In this document: one piece after another, positions 16,219-25,107 of the stretch | Layout: each line of letters starts with the position of its first letter | Position numbering within the stretch: position 1 is the stretch's first letter | NCBI RefSeq assembly: GCF_037055355.1 | Contig: NZ_CP146350.1 | Location: 558,001-622,000, forward strand | Direction of reading: 5' to 3' | DNA length: 64,000 bases | From: Streptomyces sp. DG1A-41 | GTDB lineage: Bacteria > Actinomycetota > Actinomycetes > Streptomycetales > Streptomycetaceae | Position numbers and translations under genes: made by a program | The notes under the pieces: generated by a model | Told to the model about the DNA's origin: nothing | The model's database searches: none | Seen by the model: only the letters and a program-made list of their open reading frames with translations

Positions 16219-17355
16219 TCAGACCGGTTGCGGCAGCGGCCCGGCCGCCCGCTCGCGCGGGTGGATCGGGGTGTCCGATCCGGTGAGCGGCCGGCCCGTG
16301 CCGCCGTGCCGCGTCGCGACGATCTCCGCCGCGATGGACAGGGCGGTCTCCTCGGGCGTACGGGCGCCCAGGTCGAGGCCGATGGGGGACCTGAGCCGGG
16401 CCAGCTCGCGCTCGCTCACGCCCGCCTCCCGGAGCCGCCGGTTGCGGTCCTCGTGGGTGCGGCGGGAGCCCATGGCGCCGACGTAGGCGACGGGCAGCCG
16501 CAGGGCTTCGGTCAGCAGGGGGATGTCGAACTTGGCGTCGTGGGTGAGCACGCACAGCACGGTCCGCGCATCGGTGTCCGTCCGCCGCAGGTAGAGGTGG
16601 GGCCAGTCCACGACGATCTCGTCGGCCTCGGGAAAGCGGACCCGGGTCGCGAAGACGGGACGGGCGTCGCAGACGGTGACGTGGTAGCCGAGGAACTTGC
16701 CCGCCCGTACGAGGGCGGCGGCGAAATCGATCGCCCCGAAGACGATCATGCGGGGCGCGGGGACGGCCGACTCGACGAGCAGGGTGAGACCGCCCGGGCA
16801 GTGCGAGCCGTCCTCGGAGACCTCGACCGTGCCGGTGCGGCCGGTGTCCAGCAGGGCGTGGGCCTGGGCGATCGCCGTGCGGTCCAGGTCCGGGTGGCCG
16901 CCGAGGCTGCCCTCGTGCGTGCCGTCGGGACGTACGAGCACCGCCCGGCCGAGAAGCCCGGCCGGGCCGTGGACCACTCGGGCGAGAGCCACCGGCTCGC
17001 CGTGGACGGCGGCTGACAGAGCCGCCACCGGGGCCGCGCCGTCGGCGCCGTACGGGGTGACCATGATGTCGATCGTCCCGCCGCATGTCAGTCCGACCGC
17101 GAAGGCGTCCTCGTCGCTGTAGCCGAACCGCTCGACACGGGTCTCGCCGTCCTGGAGGGCCTGGAGACACAGGTCGTACACCGCGCCCTCCACGCAGCCG
17201 CCGGAGACCGAGCCGACGGCCGTGCCGTCGGCGGAGACGGCCAGGGCGGCGCCGGGCGGGCGCGGGGCGCTGCCGCCGACGGCGACGACCGTGGCGACGG
17301 CGAAGTCCCGGCCCTCCTCGATCCACTCGTGCAGGTGCCCGGCGAGGTCAAGCAT
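16219..17355 (-). CDS. XdhC/PaoD-family molybdenum enzyme maturation protein
   Basis: A 378-aa protein of the XdhC/CoxI family, which binds molybdenum cofactor, sulfurates it and inserts it into the Mo subunit. The N-terminal domain has the conserved SVSGGCVEGAVY motif and a second Cys in GLTCGGTIDI. The C-terminal Rossmann domain contains RMIVFGAIDFAAALVRAGK and VAYVGAMGSRRTHEDR. It is the last gene of the operon and its start overlaps the end of the Mo-subunit gene by 8 bp, implying translational coupling. Confidence 0.9.
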   Translation of the reverse strand: MLDLAGHLHEWIEEGRDFAVATVVAVGGSAPRPPGAALAVSADGTAVGSVSGGCVEGAVYDLCLQALQDGETRVERFGYSDEDAFAVGLTCGGTIDIMVTPYGADGAAPVAALSAAVHGEPVALARVVHGPAGLLGRAVLVRPDGTHEGSLGGHPDLDRTAIAQAHALLDTGRTGTVEVSEDGSHCPGGLTLLVESAVPAPRMIVFGAIDFAAALVRAGKFLGYHVTVCDARPVFATRVRFPEADEIVVDWPHLYLRRTDTDARTVLCVLTHDAKFDIPLLTEALRLPVAYVGAMGSRRTHEDRNRRLREAGVSERELARLRSPIGLDLGARTPEETALSIAAEIVATRHGGTGRPLTGSDTPIHPRERAAGPLPQPV

Positions 17356-19461
17356 CGCCGCCCGCCGTCAGGACACGGTCGGGGCGGATGGGCAGGTGCC
17401 GGTGGCGGACGCCGGTCGCGTGCCAGACCGCGTTGGCGACCGCCGCGGCGGCGCCCACGATGCCGACCTCGCCGATGCCCTTGATGCCGACCGGGTCGTC
17501 CGGGTCGGGGTCGTCGACCCAGTCGGCCTCGATGTGCGGGATGTCGGCGTGCGCGGCGACGTGGTAGCCCGCGAGGTCGGCGCCGTAGACGCCGCCCGTG
17601 GCCCGGTCCCGGACGGCTTCCTCGTGCAGCGCCATCGAGATGCCCCAGATCATGCCACCGACGAGCTGGTTGCGGGCGGTGAGCGGGTTGACGATCCGGC
17701 CGGCCGCGAAGATGCCCAGCATGCGGCGGACCCGGACCTCGCCGGTGGCCGGGTCGACGGCGATTTCGGCGAACTGCGCGCCGAAGGAGTGCCGTTCCTT
17801 CTGGGCGAGGGCACCGATGGCCTCGGCCGTGTTCGACCGTACGGTGATGCCCTCCGGCGGAATGTCGGCGCCCGGCGCGAGGCTCTGCCGCAGCTCGTCG
17901 GCGGCGGCCGTGACGGCCCAGGCCCAGGAGCGGGTACCCGCCGAGCCGCCGGCGATCATCGCCGGACCGAGGTCGCTGTCCGCGATGCGCGCCCGGACGC
18001 GGTCCGTCGTGACTCCCAGGGCGTCGGCGGCGACCAGGGTGAGCGCGGTCCGGGCGCCGGTGCCGATGTCCGCGGCGTTGATCCCCACCGTGAAGGTGCC
18101 GTCCGCCTCCGCGGTGACGGCCGCGGTGGAGGGCATGGCTCCCGCGGGGAAGGAGGCGGCGGCGGTGCCGGTGCCGAGCAGCCAGCGGCCGTCGCGGCGC
18201 ACACCGGGCCGCGGGTCCCGGTCGGCCCAGGCGAACCTGCGGGCGCCTTCCCGGAAACAGGCGATCAGGTTGCGGCTGCTGAACGGCAGCCCGGACACCG
18301 GGCCCACCGCGGGCTCGTTGCGCAGGCGCAGCTCGATCGGATCGATGCCGCACCGCTCGGCGAGCTCGTCGAGCGCCGCCTCCAGCGCGAACGAGCCGGG
18401 CGCCTCCCCGGGGCGCGCATCCAGGTCGGGGTCGGCACGTCGAGCCGCACGACCCGGCTGGCCGTGTGATGCGCGTCGGCGTCGTACATCGCCCGGCTCG
18501 CCGCGGCGCTCGGCTCCACGAACTCGTGCACGGACGAGGTCATGTTCAGGGACTGGTGCTCCAGGGCACGCAGCCGCCCGTCCGCGTCGGCGCCGAGCCT
18601 GACCCGCTGGGCCGTGGGGCTGCGGTAGCCGGCGAGCGAGAACATCTGCCGGCGAGTCATGACGACCCTGACCGGACGTTGCAGAACGGTCGCGGCCATC
18701 ACGGCGGCCACCTGGTGCGCACGGACGCCTTTGCTGCCGAAGCCGCCGCCGACGTGCTCGGAGCGCACCCGCACGGAGGCGGGGTCGAGGGAGAACAGGT
18801 TCGCGAGCTCGCCGGCGACCCAGGTGGTGCCCTGGTTGGAGTCGACGACCTCGAGCCGGCCGCCCTCCCACAGGGCCGTCGCGGCGTGCGGTTCCATCGG
18901 GTTGTGGTGTTCCTCCGGAGTGGTGTACTCCGCGTCCACCACGACGGCGGAGGAGGCGAGTTGGCCCTCCAGGTCGCCCTTCTCCATCACGCCCGGCGCA
19001 TGGCCGTCGACCGGATACGCCTCGGTCTGCCGCTCGGCGGAGAACGCGATGTCGTGCGGCTCCTGGTCGTACGTCACGACGAGGGCCTCGGCGGCCTCCC
19101 TGGCCTGCTCGGACGTCTCGGCGACGACCAGCGCCACCGGCCAGCCCATGTGGATCACCCGGTCGTGCTGGAAGAGGGCGACGCTCGGGTCCGGCGGCAC
19201 GCCCAGCAGGCCGATGTAGTCGCTGTCGACGCGCGGGGCGTTGTCGTGGTGGAGCACGGTGAGCACGCCGGGCATCCGGAGCACGGCCTCGGTGTCCAGG
19301 GCGCGGATACGGCCGCGGGCGACGGTGGACAGCACCAGCCAGCCGTGGGCGAGTTCGGCGAAGGGGATCTCGGCGGCGTAGCGGGCCGCTCCGGTGACCT
19401 TGTCGCGGCCCTCCACGCGGGTGTGCGCGGTGCCGACGGAGCCCTTGGTGGCGGTGGTCAT
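17348..19461 (-). pseudogene. molybdopterin-binding subunit of aldehyde oxidoreductase, frameshifted
   Basis: Large catalytic subunit (about 704 aa if repaired) of a PaoC/xanthine-oxidase-family enzyme. The N-terminal two-fifths (GAARYAAEIPFAELAHGWLV; HVGGGFGSKG) reads in one frame to TPTWMRAPG. The rest (GSFALEAALDELAERCGIDPIELR; active-site GIKGIGEVGIVGA with its Glu near the C-terminus) reads in the next frame. One base is missing within CCCCGGGG at 18406-18413. Everything else is intact and the flanking genes overlap it normally, so a sequencing error or a very recent mutation is likely. Confidence 0.85.
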
Positions 19462-20450
19462 CGGGTGGCCTCCTCGGCGAGTTCGCTCAAGCCGGCCACG
19501 ACGAGGTTGCGCATCAGGGTCACCTTGTATCCGTTGTGGGTCAGCGGTTCCGCCTGGGCCAGTTCCGCGTCCGCGGCGGCCGTGAAGTTCTCGGCGTCGG
19601 CCGGTGCGCCGAGCAGGGCGCGTTCGGCCGTGCGGGCCCGCCAGGGGCGGGAGGCGACCGCTCCGAAGGCCAGGCGGACGTCCCGTACGACACCGTCCTC
19701 GACGTCGAGGGCGGCGGCGATCGAACCGATGGCGAAGGCGTACGAGGCGCGCTCGCGCACCTTGCGGTAGCGGGAGTTGGCGGCCACCGGCGCGGGCGGC
19801 AGGGTGACGCCGGTGATCAGCGCACCCGGCGGCAGGGCCGTCTCCAGGTGCGGGGTCTCTCCCACCGGCAGGTAGAAGTCGGCGAGCGGCAACTCCCCCG
19901 GCCCGTCCGCCGTTTCGTAGGACACGACGGCGTCGAACGCGGCGAGCGCCACGCCCATGTCGGAGGGGTGCGTGGCCACGCAGTGGTCGGAGGCGCCCAG
20001 GATGGCGTGATTGTGGTGCTCACCGGTGATGGCGGGGCAGCCGCTGCCGGGGTTGCGTTTGTTGCAGGCGGAGGCGACGTCGGCGAAGTAGCCGCAGCGG
20101 GTGCGCTGGAGGAGGTTGCCGCCGACGGTGGCCATGTTGCGCAGCTGTCCGGAGGCGCCGGCCAGTACCGCCTGCGCCAACGCCGGATAGCGGAGCCGGA
20201 CTTCGGGGTGCGCGGCGAGGTCGCTGTTGGTGACGGTCGCACCGATGCGCAGGCCGCCGTCGCCGGTCGGCTCGACGCGGTCCAGGGGCAGTTCTCGGAC
20301 GTCGACCAGCAGGGCGGGCCGCTCGACGCCGGTCTTCATCAGGTCGACGAGGTTGGTGCCGCCGCCCAGGAAACGGGCTTCCCAGTCGCCGTCGAGCAGC
20401 GCCACGGCGCCGGAGACGTCGTAGGCGCGCTGGTAGCCGAACTCCCTCAT
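19458..20450 (-). CDS. FAD-binding subunit of aldehyde oxidoreductase (PaoB-like)
   Basis: A 330-aa subunit that passes electrons between the Fe-S and Mo subunits. FAD-binding motifs are FLGGGTNLVDLMK (about 30) and NMATVGGNLLQRT (about 110). Directly after comes a Cys-rich insert, CGYFADVASACNKRNPGSGC, which in E. coli PaoB holds an extra [4Fe-4S] cluster; this separates it from ordinary xanthine dehydrogenases. Both ends overlap neighbouring genes by ATGA. Confidence 0.92.
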   Translation of the reverse strand: MREFGYQRAYDVSGAVALLDGDWEARFLGGGTNLVDLMKTGVERPALLVDVRELPLDRVEPTGDGGLRIGATVTNSDLAAHPEVRLRYPALAQAVLAGASGQLRNMATVGGNLLQRTRCGYFADVASACNKRNPGSGCPAITGEHHNHAILGASDHCVATHPSDMGVALAAFDAVVSYETADGPGELPLADFYLPVGETPHLETALPPGALITGVTLPPAPVAANSRYRKVRERASYAFAIGSIAAALDVEDGVVRDVRLAFGAVASRPWRARTAERALLGAPADAENFTAAADAELAQAEPLTHNGYKVTLMRNLVVAGLSELAEEATR

Positions 20451-20989
20451 GCCGCCGCCCCCTTGCTCTCGGCGGCCCGGGCCACGGCCTGGACGATCGA
20501 CACGTAGGCGCCGCAGCGGCACAGGTTGCCGCTCATCCGCTCCCTGATCTCCTCCGGGGTCAGCGGTGGCGGTCCCGCCTCGGGCCGTATGTCGTCGGTG
20601 GCGGCGCTGGGCCAGCCCGCCGCGTGCTCCTCGATCAGGGCGATGGCCGAGCAGATCTGCCCCGGCGTGCAGTAACCGCACTGGAATCCGTCGAGGTCGA
20701 GGAACGCCTGCTGCACCGGATGCAGCTGGTCCCCCTCCGCGACGCCCTCGATGGTGGTGATCTCACGCCCCTCGGCCGCCACGGCGAGCTGGAGGCAGGA
20801 CACGGCCCGGCGGCCGTCGACCAGGACCGTACAGGCGCCGCACTGGCCCTGGTCGCAGCCCTTCTTCGTGCCGGTCAGATCGAGGCGCTCACGCAGGGCG
20901 TCGAGCAGGGTGGTGCGGTGGTCGACGGTCAGCGTGTACTTCTCGCCGTTGACGGACAGGGTGAGGTCGCTGGACGTCGATGGGGGCAT
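20447..20989 (-). CDS. [2Fe-2S] subunit of aldehyde oxidoreductase (PaoA-like)
   Basis: A 180-aa small subunit from ATG 20989. The plant-type ferredoxin cluster ligands are [21 protein letters not shown]; the second cluster ligands are CGYCTPGQ and NLCRCGAY. It is the first gene of the operon, in the order 2Fe-2S, FAD, Mo, XdhC, the same as E. coli paoABCD. E. coli PaoA has a Tat signal; none is visible here, so the enzyme is probably cytoplasmic. The promoter region carries the twin TetR operators. Confidence 0.92.
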   Translation of the reverse strand: MPPSTSSDLTLSVNGEKYTLTVDHRTTLLDALRERLDLTGTKKGCDQGQCGACTVLVDGRRAVSCLQLAVAAEGREITTIEGVAEGDQLHPVQQAFLDLDGFQCGYCTPGQICSAIALIEEHAAGWPSAATDDIRPEAGPPPLTPEEIRERMSGNLCRCGAYVSIVQAVARAAESKGAAA

Positions 20990-21137
20990 GGAAGCCTTCT
21001 TTCTCACGTCACACGGTCGGGAGGCGGGAGCCGTGGGTGGCGGGCCGGTTCGCAACAGTGCAGGATGCGGTGCGGGCCGCAGCGTCAGGGCCGTCTCGGG
21101 CTGTCCGCACGGACGTCCCGCCGATACGATGAAGCAA

Positions 21138-21183
21138 GCGGACAGTTGTCCGATACCCGGAAACGTAACGGACAACTGTCCGC
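21138..21183. promoter_or_regulatory. twin inverted TetR operators
   Basis: GCGGACAGTTGTCCG (21138-21152) and its exact inverted copy CGGACAACTGTCCGC (21169-21183); each contains a CGGACA-N2-TGTCCG palindrome. Their centres are 31 bp (three helical turns) apart. They lie between the pao-type operon and the divergent TetR gene. Confidence 0.8.
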
Positions 21184-21226
21184 TTAACAAGGGCCGGGTT
21201 TCGGCCAAGGACCGCGAGGAGGGCGA

Positions 21227-21817
21227 GTGCCGGAGAAGGTGCCGCAGAAGAAGGAGGCTCCTCTGCGCTCGGACGCGCAACGCAACCGCGAGCGCATCCT
21301 GGAAGTCGCGTTGGTCGAACTGACGCGTGCGGCGGACGCCCCGCTGAGCGCGATCGCCAAGAAGGCGGGCGTCGGGCAGGGGACCTTCTACCGCCACTTC
21401 CCGAGCCGTGAGGCGCTCGTCATGGAGATCTACCGGCACGAGATGCGGCAGGTCGCCGAGACCGCGGCACCGCTGCTGGAGAGCCGGGAGCCCGACCAGG
21501 CGCTCCGTGAGTGGATGGACCGTTGCGCGCGGTTCGCCATGACCAAGGCCGGCCTGGCCGACGCGCTCCGCCAGGCCACCAGCGCGCCGGGGAAGCCGGC
21601 GAAGCCGGCACACACCCCCCTGACCGAGGCGGCCGAACTCCTCCTGCGCGCCAACGAGAAGGCCGGCACCATCCGCCCTGGAATCACCGCGGACGACCTC
21701 TTCCTCGCCATCGGCGGCCTCTGGACGATCGCCCCGAACACCGACTGGCAGCCCCGCGCCACCCGCCTGCTGGACCTCGTCATGGACGCGCTGCGGGTGG
21801 GGGCGCCCGGGCGGTGA
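21227..21817 (+). CDS. TetR-family regulator of the aldehyde oxidoreductase operon
   Basis: A 196-aa repressor from a GTG with GGAGGGCGA just upstream. DNA-binding domain at residues 15-65: [45 protein letters not shown]. The C-terminal domain resembles that of the SbtR-type subgroup ([11 protein letters not shown]). Divergent position and shared operators make it the likely repressor of the operon, lifted by an aldehyde or related ligand (inference). Confidence 0.9.
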   Translation: MPEKVPQKKEAPLRSDAQRNRERILEVALVELTRAADAPLSAIAKKAGVGQGTFYRHFPSREALVMEIYRHEMRQVAETAAPLLESREPDQALREWMDRCARFAMTKAGLADALRQATSAPGKPAKPAHTPLTEAAELLLRANEKAGTIRPGITADDLFLAIGGLWTIAPNTDWQPRATRLLDLVMDALRVGAPGR

Positions 21818-21888
21818 AGGGGCGGGGCTTCATGGGGCGGACGGTCGAGGGACGGCAAAGGTCCCGCGCCCCTGAGTTGCCCAGCGCT

Positions 21889-22794
21889 TCAGGCGACGGC
21901 CGTCGGGGCCAGTTCTCGTAGTTCCCGGAGGGCCGCCGCCACCGCCGGGCGGGCGTGGCCGCCGCCGCGGGTGCAGGTCAGGAGCTTGCGGTGGGGGTCG
22001 CCTTCGCAGCGGACGCGGGCGATCGGGAGATGCGGCGTCAGATGGGCGAGGCGCGGGACGAGGGCGACGCCGAGCCGGTGGGCGACGAGGTGGGCGGCGA
22101 CGTTCCAGTCGAGGGCGTGATGGACGACGTCGGGGGTGAAACCGGCCGCGCCGCATGCGGACAGGACGTGCGGACGGCAGGCGCTCTCCTCCACCGGCGC
22201 GATCCACGGCTCGTGTGCCGCCTCCGCGAGATCGACCCGGGCCCGTCCGGCCAGCCGATGCCCTTCGGGGACGACCAGGTCGAACGGGTCGTCGAGCAAC
22301 GGCTGCTGGTCGAACCGCGTGTCGCTCAGCGGCGGGTTGTGCGGGGTGGACTCGACGATCGCCAGGTCGATGTCACCCTCGAAGAGGAGGTCGAAGCTCT
22401 CCGGGACGCCCGCCTCGGTGATCCGTACGGACAGCCGCGGGTGCCGCTCCCCCAGCCGGGCCGCCATCGGCGCGAGCAGCACCGAGATGGCCACGGGGAA
22501 ACCGGTCACGCGCAGCACTCCGGACGGCGCCCCGTGGTCCGCCCGAAGATCTAGTTCCGCCTGGTCCCAGCGGGCCTGGATGGCGTCGGCGTGCGCGAGC
22601 AGGCTCTCGGCGGCCGGAGTGAGGCGGACCCCGCGCCCCTGCGGCTCCAGCAGGTCGACGCCCAGGTCACGGGCGAGCTGCCGGATCTGCTGGGAGGCGG
22701 CGGACGGCGTGAAGTGCAGGGCTCGGGCGGCCGCGGTGACCGTGCCGTAGTGGGCGACCGCCCTCAGGACATGCAGCCGGCGCAGGTCAATCAT
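21889..22794 (-). CDS. LysR-family transcriptional regulator
   Basis: A 301-aa regulator starting at ATG 22794 (MIDLRRLHVL). The N-terminal winged helix-turn-helix is GTVTAAARALHFTPSAASQQIRQL (about 19-42); the co-inducer domain follows (GVLRVTGFPVAISVLL; EGDIDLAIVE). A 16-bp palindrome touches the start codon, suggesting autoregulation. The divergent small zinc-ribbon gene is the likely target; no metabolic target is evident. Confidence 0.9.
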   Translation of the reverse strand: MIDLRRLHVLRAVAHYGTVTAAARALHFTPSAASQQIRQLARDLGVDLLEPQGRGVRLTPAAESLLAHADAIQARWDQAELDLRADHGAPSGVLRVTGFPVAISVLLAPMAARLGERHPRLSVRITEAGVPESFDLLFEGDIDLAIVESTPHNPPLSDTRFDQQPLLDDPFDLVVPEGHRLAGRARVDLAEAAHEPWIAPVEESACRPHVLSACGAAGFTPDVVHHALDWNVAAHLVAHRLGVALVPRLAHLTPHLPIARVRCEGDPHRKLLTCTRGGGHARPAVAAALRELRELAPTAVA

Positions 22795-22809
22795 GAAGCC
22801 CACGCTTCA
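22794..22809. promoter_or_regulatory. LysR-type palindrome at regulator start
   Basis: TGAAGC-CCAC-GCTTCA, 6-bp arms with a 4-bp spacer, starting at the A of the LysR ATG (opposite strand). It fits the T-N11-A pattern of LysR boxes and lies in the short divergent promoter region. Confidence 0.55.
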
Positions 22810-22911
22810 CAATGACGTCCACAAAGTCAACCTGGACGTGTACGGAGACTCCGGCGCACCCTGGCTGTGTCGCGACGGTCAACCAGCCACGACGTACGAG
22901 GAGTCATAGAC

Positions 22912-23142
22912 ATGATCAGCACCACCGGCACCGTCTGCCCGCACTGCGGATGGCCGGACGGAGGCGAGCCGTTCCAGGTGCTGTCCCGGCACACCACCGC
23001 GACGGGCCGCACGGAGTGGACGCGCTGCGGATGCGGCTCACTCCAGGTCCGGGTCGTCGACGGCGGCGGCATGCGCGTCGTCTCGCGCAGCCGGCCGGCA
23101 TCCGGGTCCGCTCCGGCTCGGTCGGGTACCGCGAGCGGCTGA
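22912..23142 (+). CDS. small zinc-ribbon-like protein
   Basis: A 76-aa protein from ATG 22912 with GAGGAG 9 nt upstream. It has a CPHCG near the N-terminus and RCGCGS about 30 residues later, which could form a four-Cys zinc ribbon, followed by a basic low-complexity tail. Function is unknown. It is divergent from the LysR gene and probably under its control. Confidence 0.65.
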   Translation: MISTTGTVCPHCGWPDGGEPFQVLSRHTTATGRTEWTRCGCGSLQVRVVDGGGMRVVSRSRPASGSAPARSGTASG

Positions 23143-23170
23143 GGGCTCAGGCCCCGCCGTGCTGCGCCAG

Positions 23171-23272
23171 CTACTCCCCCAGCGGGCTGCGCCGGTACAG
23201 GACGCGGCGGCCGTCGCGAGCGCGGGTGACCAGGCCGGCTGCGCTGTGGCTGGAGCGGGCCGGCGTGGCGGG
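23171..23272 (-). pseudogene. C-terminal scrap of an ArsR-like regulator
   Basis: About 33 codons reading SAAGLVTRARDGRRVLYRRSPLGE then TAG. This matches the recognition-helix end and beta-wing of ArsR-family regulators (LR.AGLVT..RDGR.VLY..SPLG). No upstream part is recognisable: the sequence passes directly into the minisatellite. It may be the remainder of a gene destroyed when the repeats expanded or were joined to it. Confidence 0.4.
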
Positions 23273-23292
23273 CCGTACCGGGTCGGCGCCGG

Positions 23293-24320
23293 GCGCCGTG
23301 AACACGGGCGGTGCCGGGGCCGCGGTTTTCGCCGTGGACAGGGCCCCTGCCGGGGCTTCGCACGACGTAGTGGACACAGGCCATGCCCTGGCCACGTCCG
23401 GCATGGTGAACGCGGACGGTGCCGGGGCCCCGGCCTTCACCGTGGACACGGACCATGTCGGGTCGGCGGCCTTCGCCATGGACAGGGCCCCTGCCGGGGC
23501 TTCGCACGACGTAGTGGACACAGGCCATGCCCTGGCCACGTCCGGCATGGTGAACGCGGACGGTGCCGGGGCCCCGGCCTTCACCGTGGACACGGACCAT
23601 GTCGGGTCGGCGGCCTTCGCCATGGACAGGGCCCCTGCCGGGGCTTCGCACGACGTAGTGGACACAGGCCATGCCCTGGCCACGTCCGGCATCGTGAACG
23701 CCGGCCTTGGCGGGTCGGCACCGGCCGCGCCCCCGGACCGTGCCCCGGCGATATCCGGCGTGGTGGAACCAGACCGTGCCTGGGCGGGGTCCGACGCCAT
23801 GGGCCACGCACCATGCCGGGACCGCGTCCAGCGTGGTGAACACTGCCCCCGGCGGGTCGGCGTCGGCCGCCGTGTGCCCCCGGACCCTGCCACGGCGGTA
23901 TCCAGCGTGGTGGACCCAGACCATGCCGGGGCCGGGTCGTACGCCATGGGCACGGACCATGCCCGGACGGCACCGGGCGCCGGGAACGCGGACCGTGCCA
24001 CGGCGGCATCCGGCGCAGTCGACGTGCCGGGCAGCGTCCTACGCCATGGGCACGGACCCTGGGGCCGGGTCGGCGTCCGGCGTCGTGAAAACTGCCCCTG
24101 CCGGGGCGGCGCCAGGCGACGTGGACACGGACCGCGCCTGGACGGCGTCCCGCGCCATGGACACGGACCATGCCGGGACGGCACCGGGCGCCGGGAGCGC
24201 TGATCCCGCCTGGACGGCGTCTCGCGTGGTCGACACCGGCCATGCCGGGGCCGCGTCCCGCGTCGGCCGAGTGGGGCACGTCCGGGTCGCGGCCAGCGTG
24301 GTCGACGCGGTGATTCTCGA
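23293..24320 (+). repeat. degenerate 36-bp minisatellite, about 28 units
   Basis: The plus strand shows a 12-residue (36-bp) period with a loose consensus hVDTDHAGTASG: for example VVDTGHALATSG, MVNADGAGAPAF, TVDTDHVGSAAF, AMDRAPAGASHD. The pattern continues to about 24320 but moves between two plus frames at least four times. In the first frame a 48-codon stretch has G or C at 41 of 48 third positions, compatible with coding, but the frame breaks argue that the present array is not one continuous protein. The opposite strand is also open throughout. Confidence 0.75.
23337..23692 (+). repeat. 144-bp tandem direct repeat (2.5 near-identical copies)
   Basis: Copies start at 23337, 23481 and 23625; the first two are complete and the third diverges at about 23692. 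Each 144-bp unit is four 36-bp subunits (48 codons). Near-identity indicates recent amplification within the older minisatellite. Confidence 0.9.
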
Positions 24321-25016
24321 ACGGGCCGCCGGTGCCATACGGCTCGTTCTCGACCGTACCCGCGGACGGGCCCCGGCCGACGATCCGGCGCCGGTCGAGA
24401 CGCTTCTCGACGGCGCGGCTCCGGAACCGGACCGGCTGCATACCGCTCGCCGTCTCGCCTGGACCCCACGGTTCCGGCCCGGGCTCTCGCCCCGCTGAGG
24501 GAGCGGCCACGGGTCGTGCCCGTCGGGACGGAGGCCGACACGGGCACGGTCGGACGACTCGGCGTCGGGCCGGCCGTTCCCGTGCTGGAGCTCCCCCGGT
24601 CTGAGGCCGAGGTCCGTACCGCCCTGCGGTTCACCGCCGAGGGCACCCCGCGGGATCCCGGGCCGCGGGTGGTGTACGCCGACGAGCTGGATGGCATCGC
24701 CCTCCTCGCCGATCTCGTCGTACCGGGCGCCGAGCCGGCGCCCGACGTCCGTGTCCTGGAGACGGCGGCGGCCACGCCCTGGCTGCTGGCGACCCTGCAC
24801 GCCGTCGCGTCCACGGCGAGCCTGCGAGCGGCCGCCTCAGAGATCAACGTCCACCACTCGACGCTCCAGGACCGGCCGGCCCACGCCGAGCACCTGCTCG
24901 GCTGGCCGGTGCGCACCCCGCAGGGCCGGCTCCGGCTGCAACCGGCGCTGGCGATGCGGCACCTGGCCCGGCCGCAGCCGTCGCACGTCCGCCACGCCCG
25001 CCCGTGGTCCGCGTGA
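24286..25016 (+). pseudogene. PucR-like regulator, C-terminal part, frameshifted
   Basis: The C-terminus contains a PucR/CdaR-type helix-turn-helix: TPWLLATLHAVASTASLRAA followed by EINVHHSTLQDR and LLGWPVRTPQGRLRLQ. Upstream parts (VILERAAGAIRLVLDRTRGR; ETLLDGAAPEPDRLHTARRL) are in another frame. The frames join if one G is restored at about 24457 (CGTCTCG-CCTGGAC). No normal N-terminal domain is present; homology fades into the minisatellite at about 24290. It is probably non-functional unless the repeat region serves as a new N-terminus. Confidence 0.65.
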
Positions 25017-25107
25017 TCCGGATCGCGCCCGGGGGCCCGTGCCGCCGCCGTCCGGCTGGGGGAGACTGTCCGGGCGCCGTCCGGTACGAGGTTCAGGAGC
25101 ATGAGGC

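Noticed and set aside
23337..23692. CRISPR-like array
   Set aside because: Units are contiguous 144-bp and 36-bp tandem copies without unique spacers, and no cas genes are nearby.
23171..25102. A long minus-strand open frame (about 640 codons) across the minisatellite
   Set aside because: It is antisense to the PucR-like coding sequence and has no recognisable domain except the short ArsR-like end; long open frames are expected by chance at this GC content.
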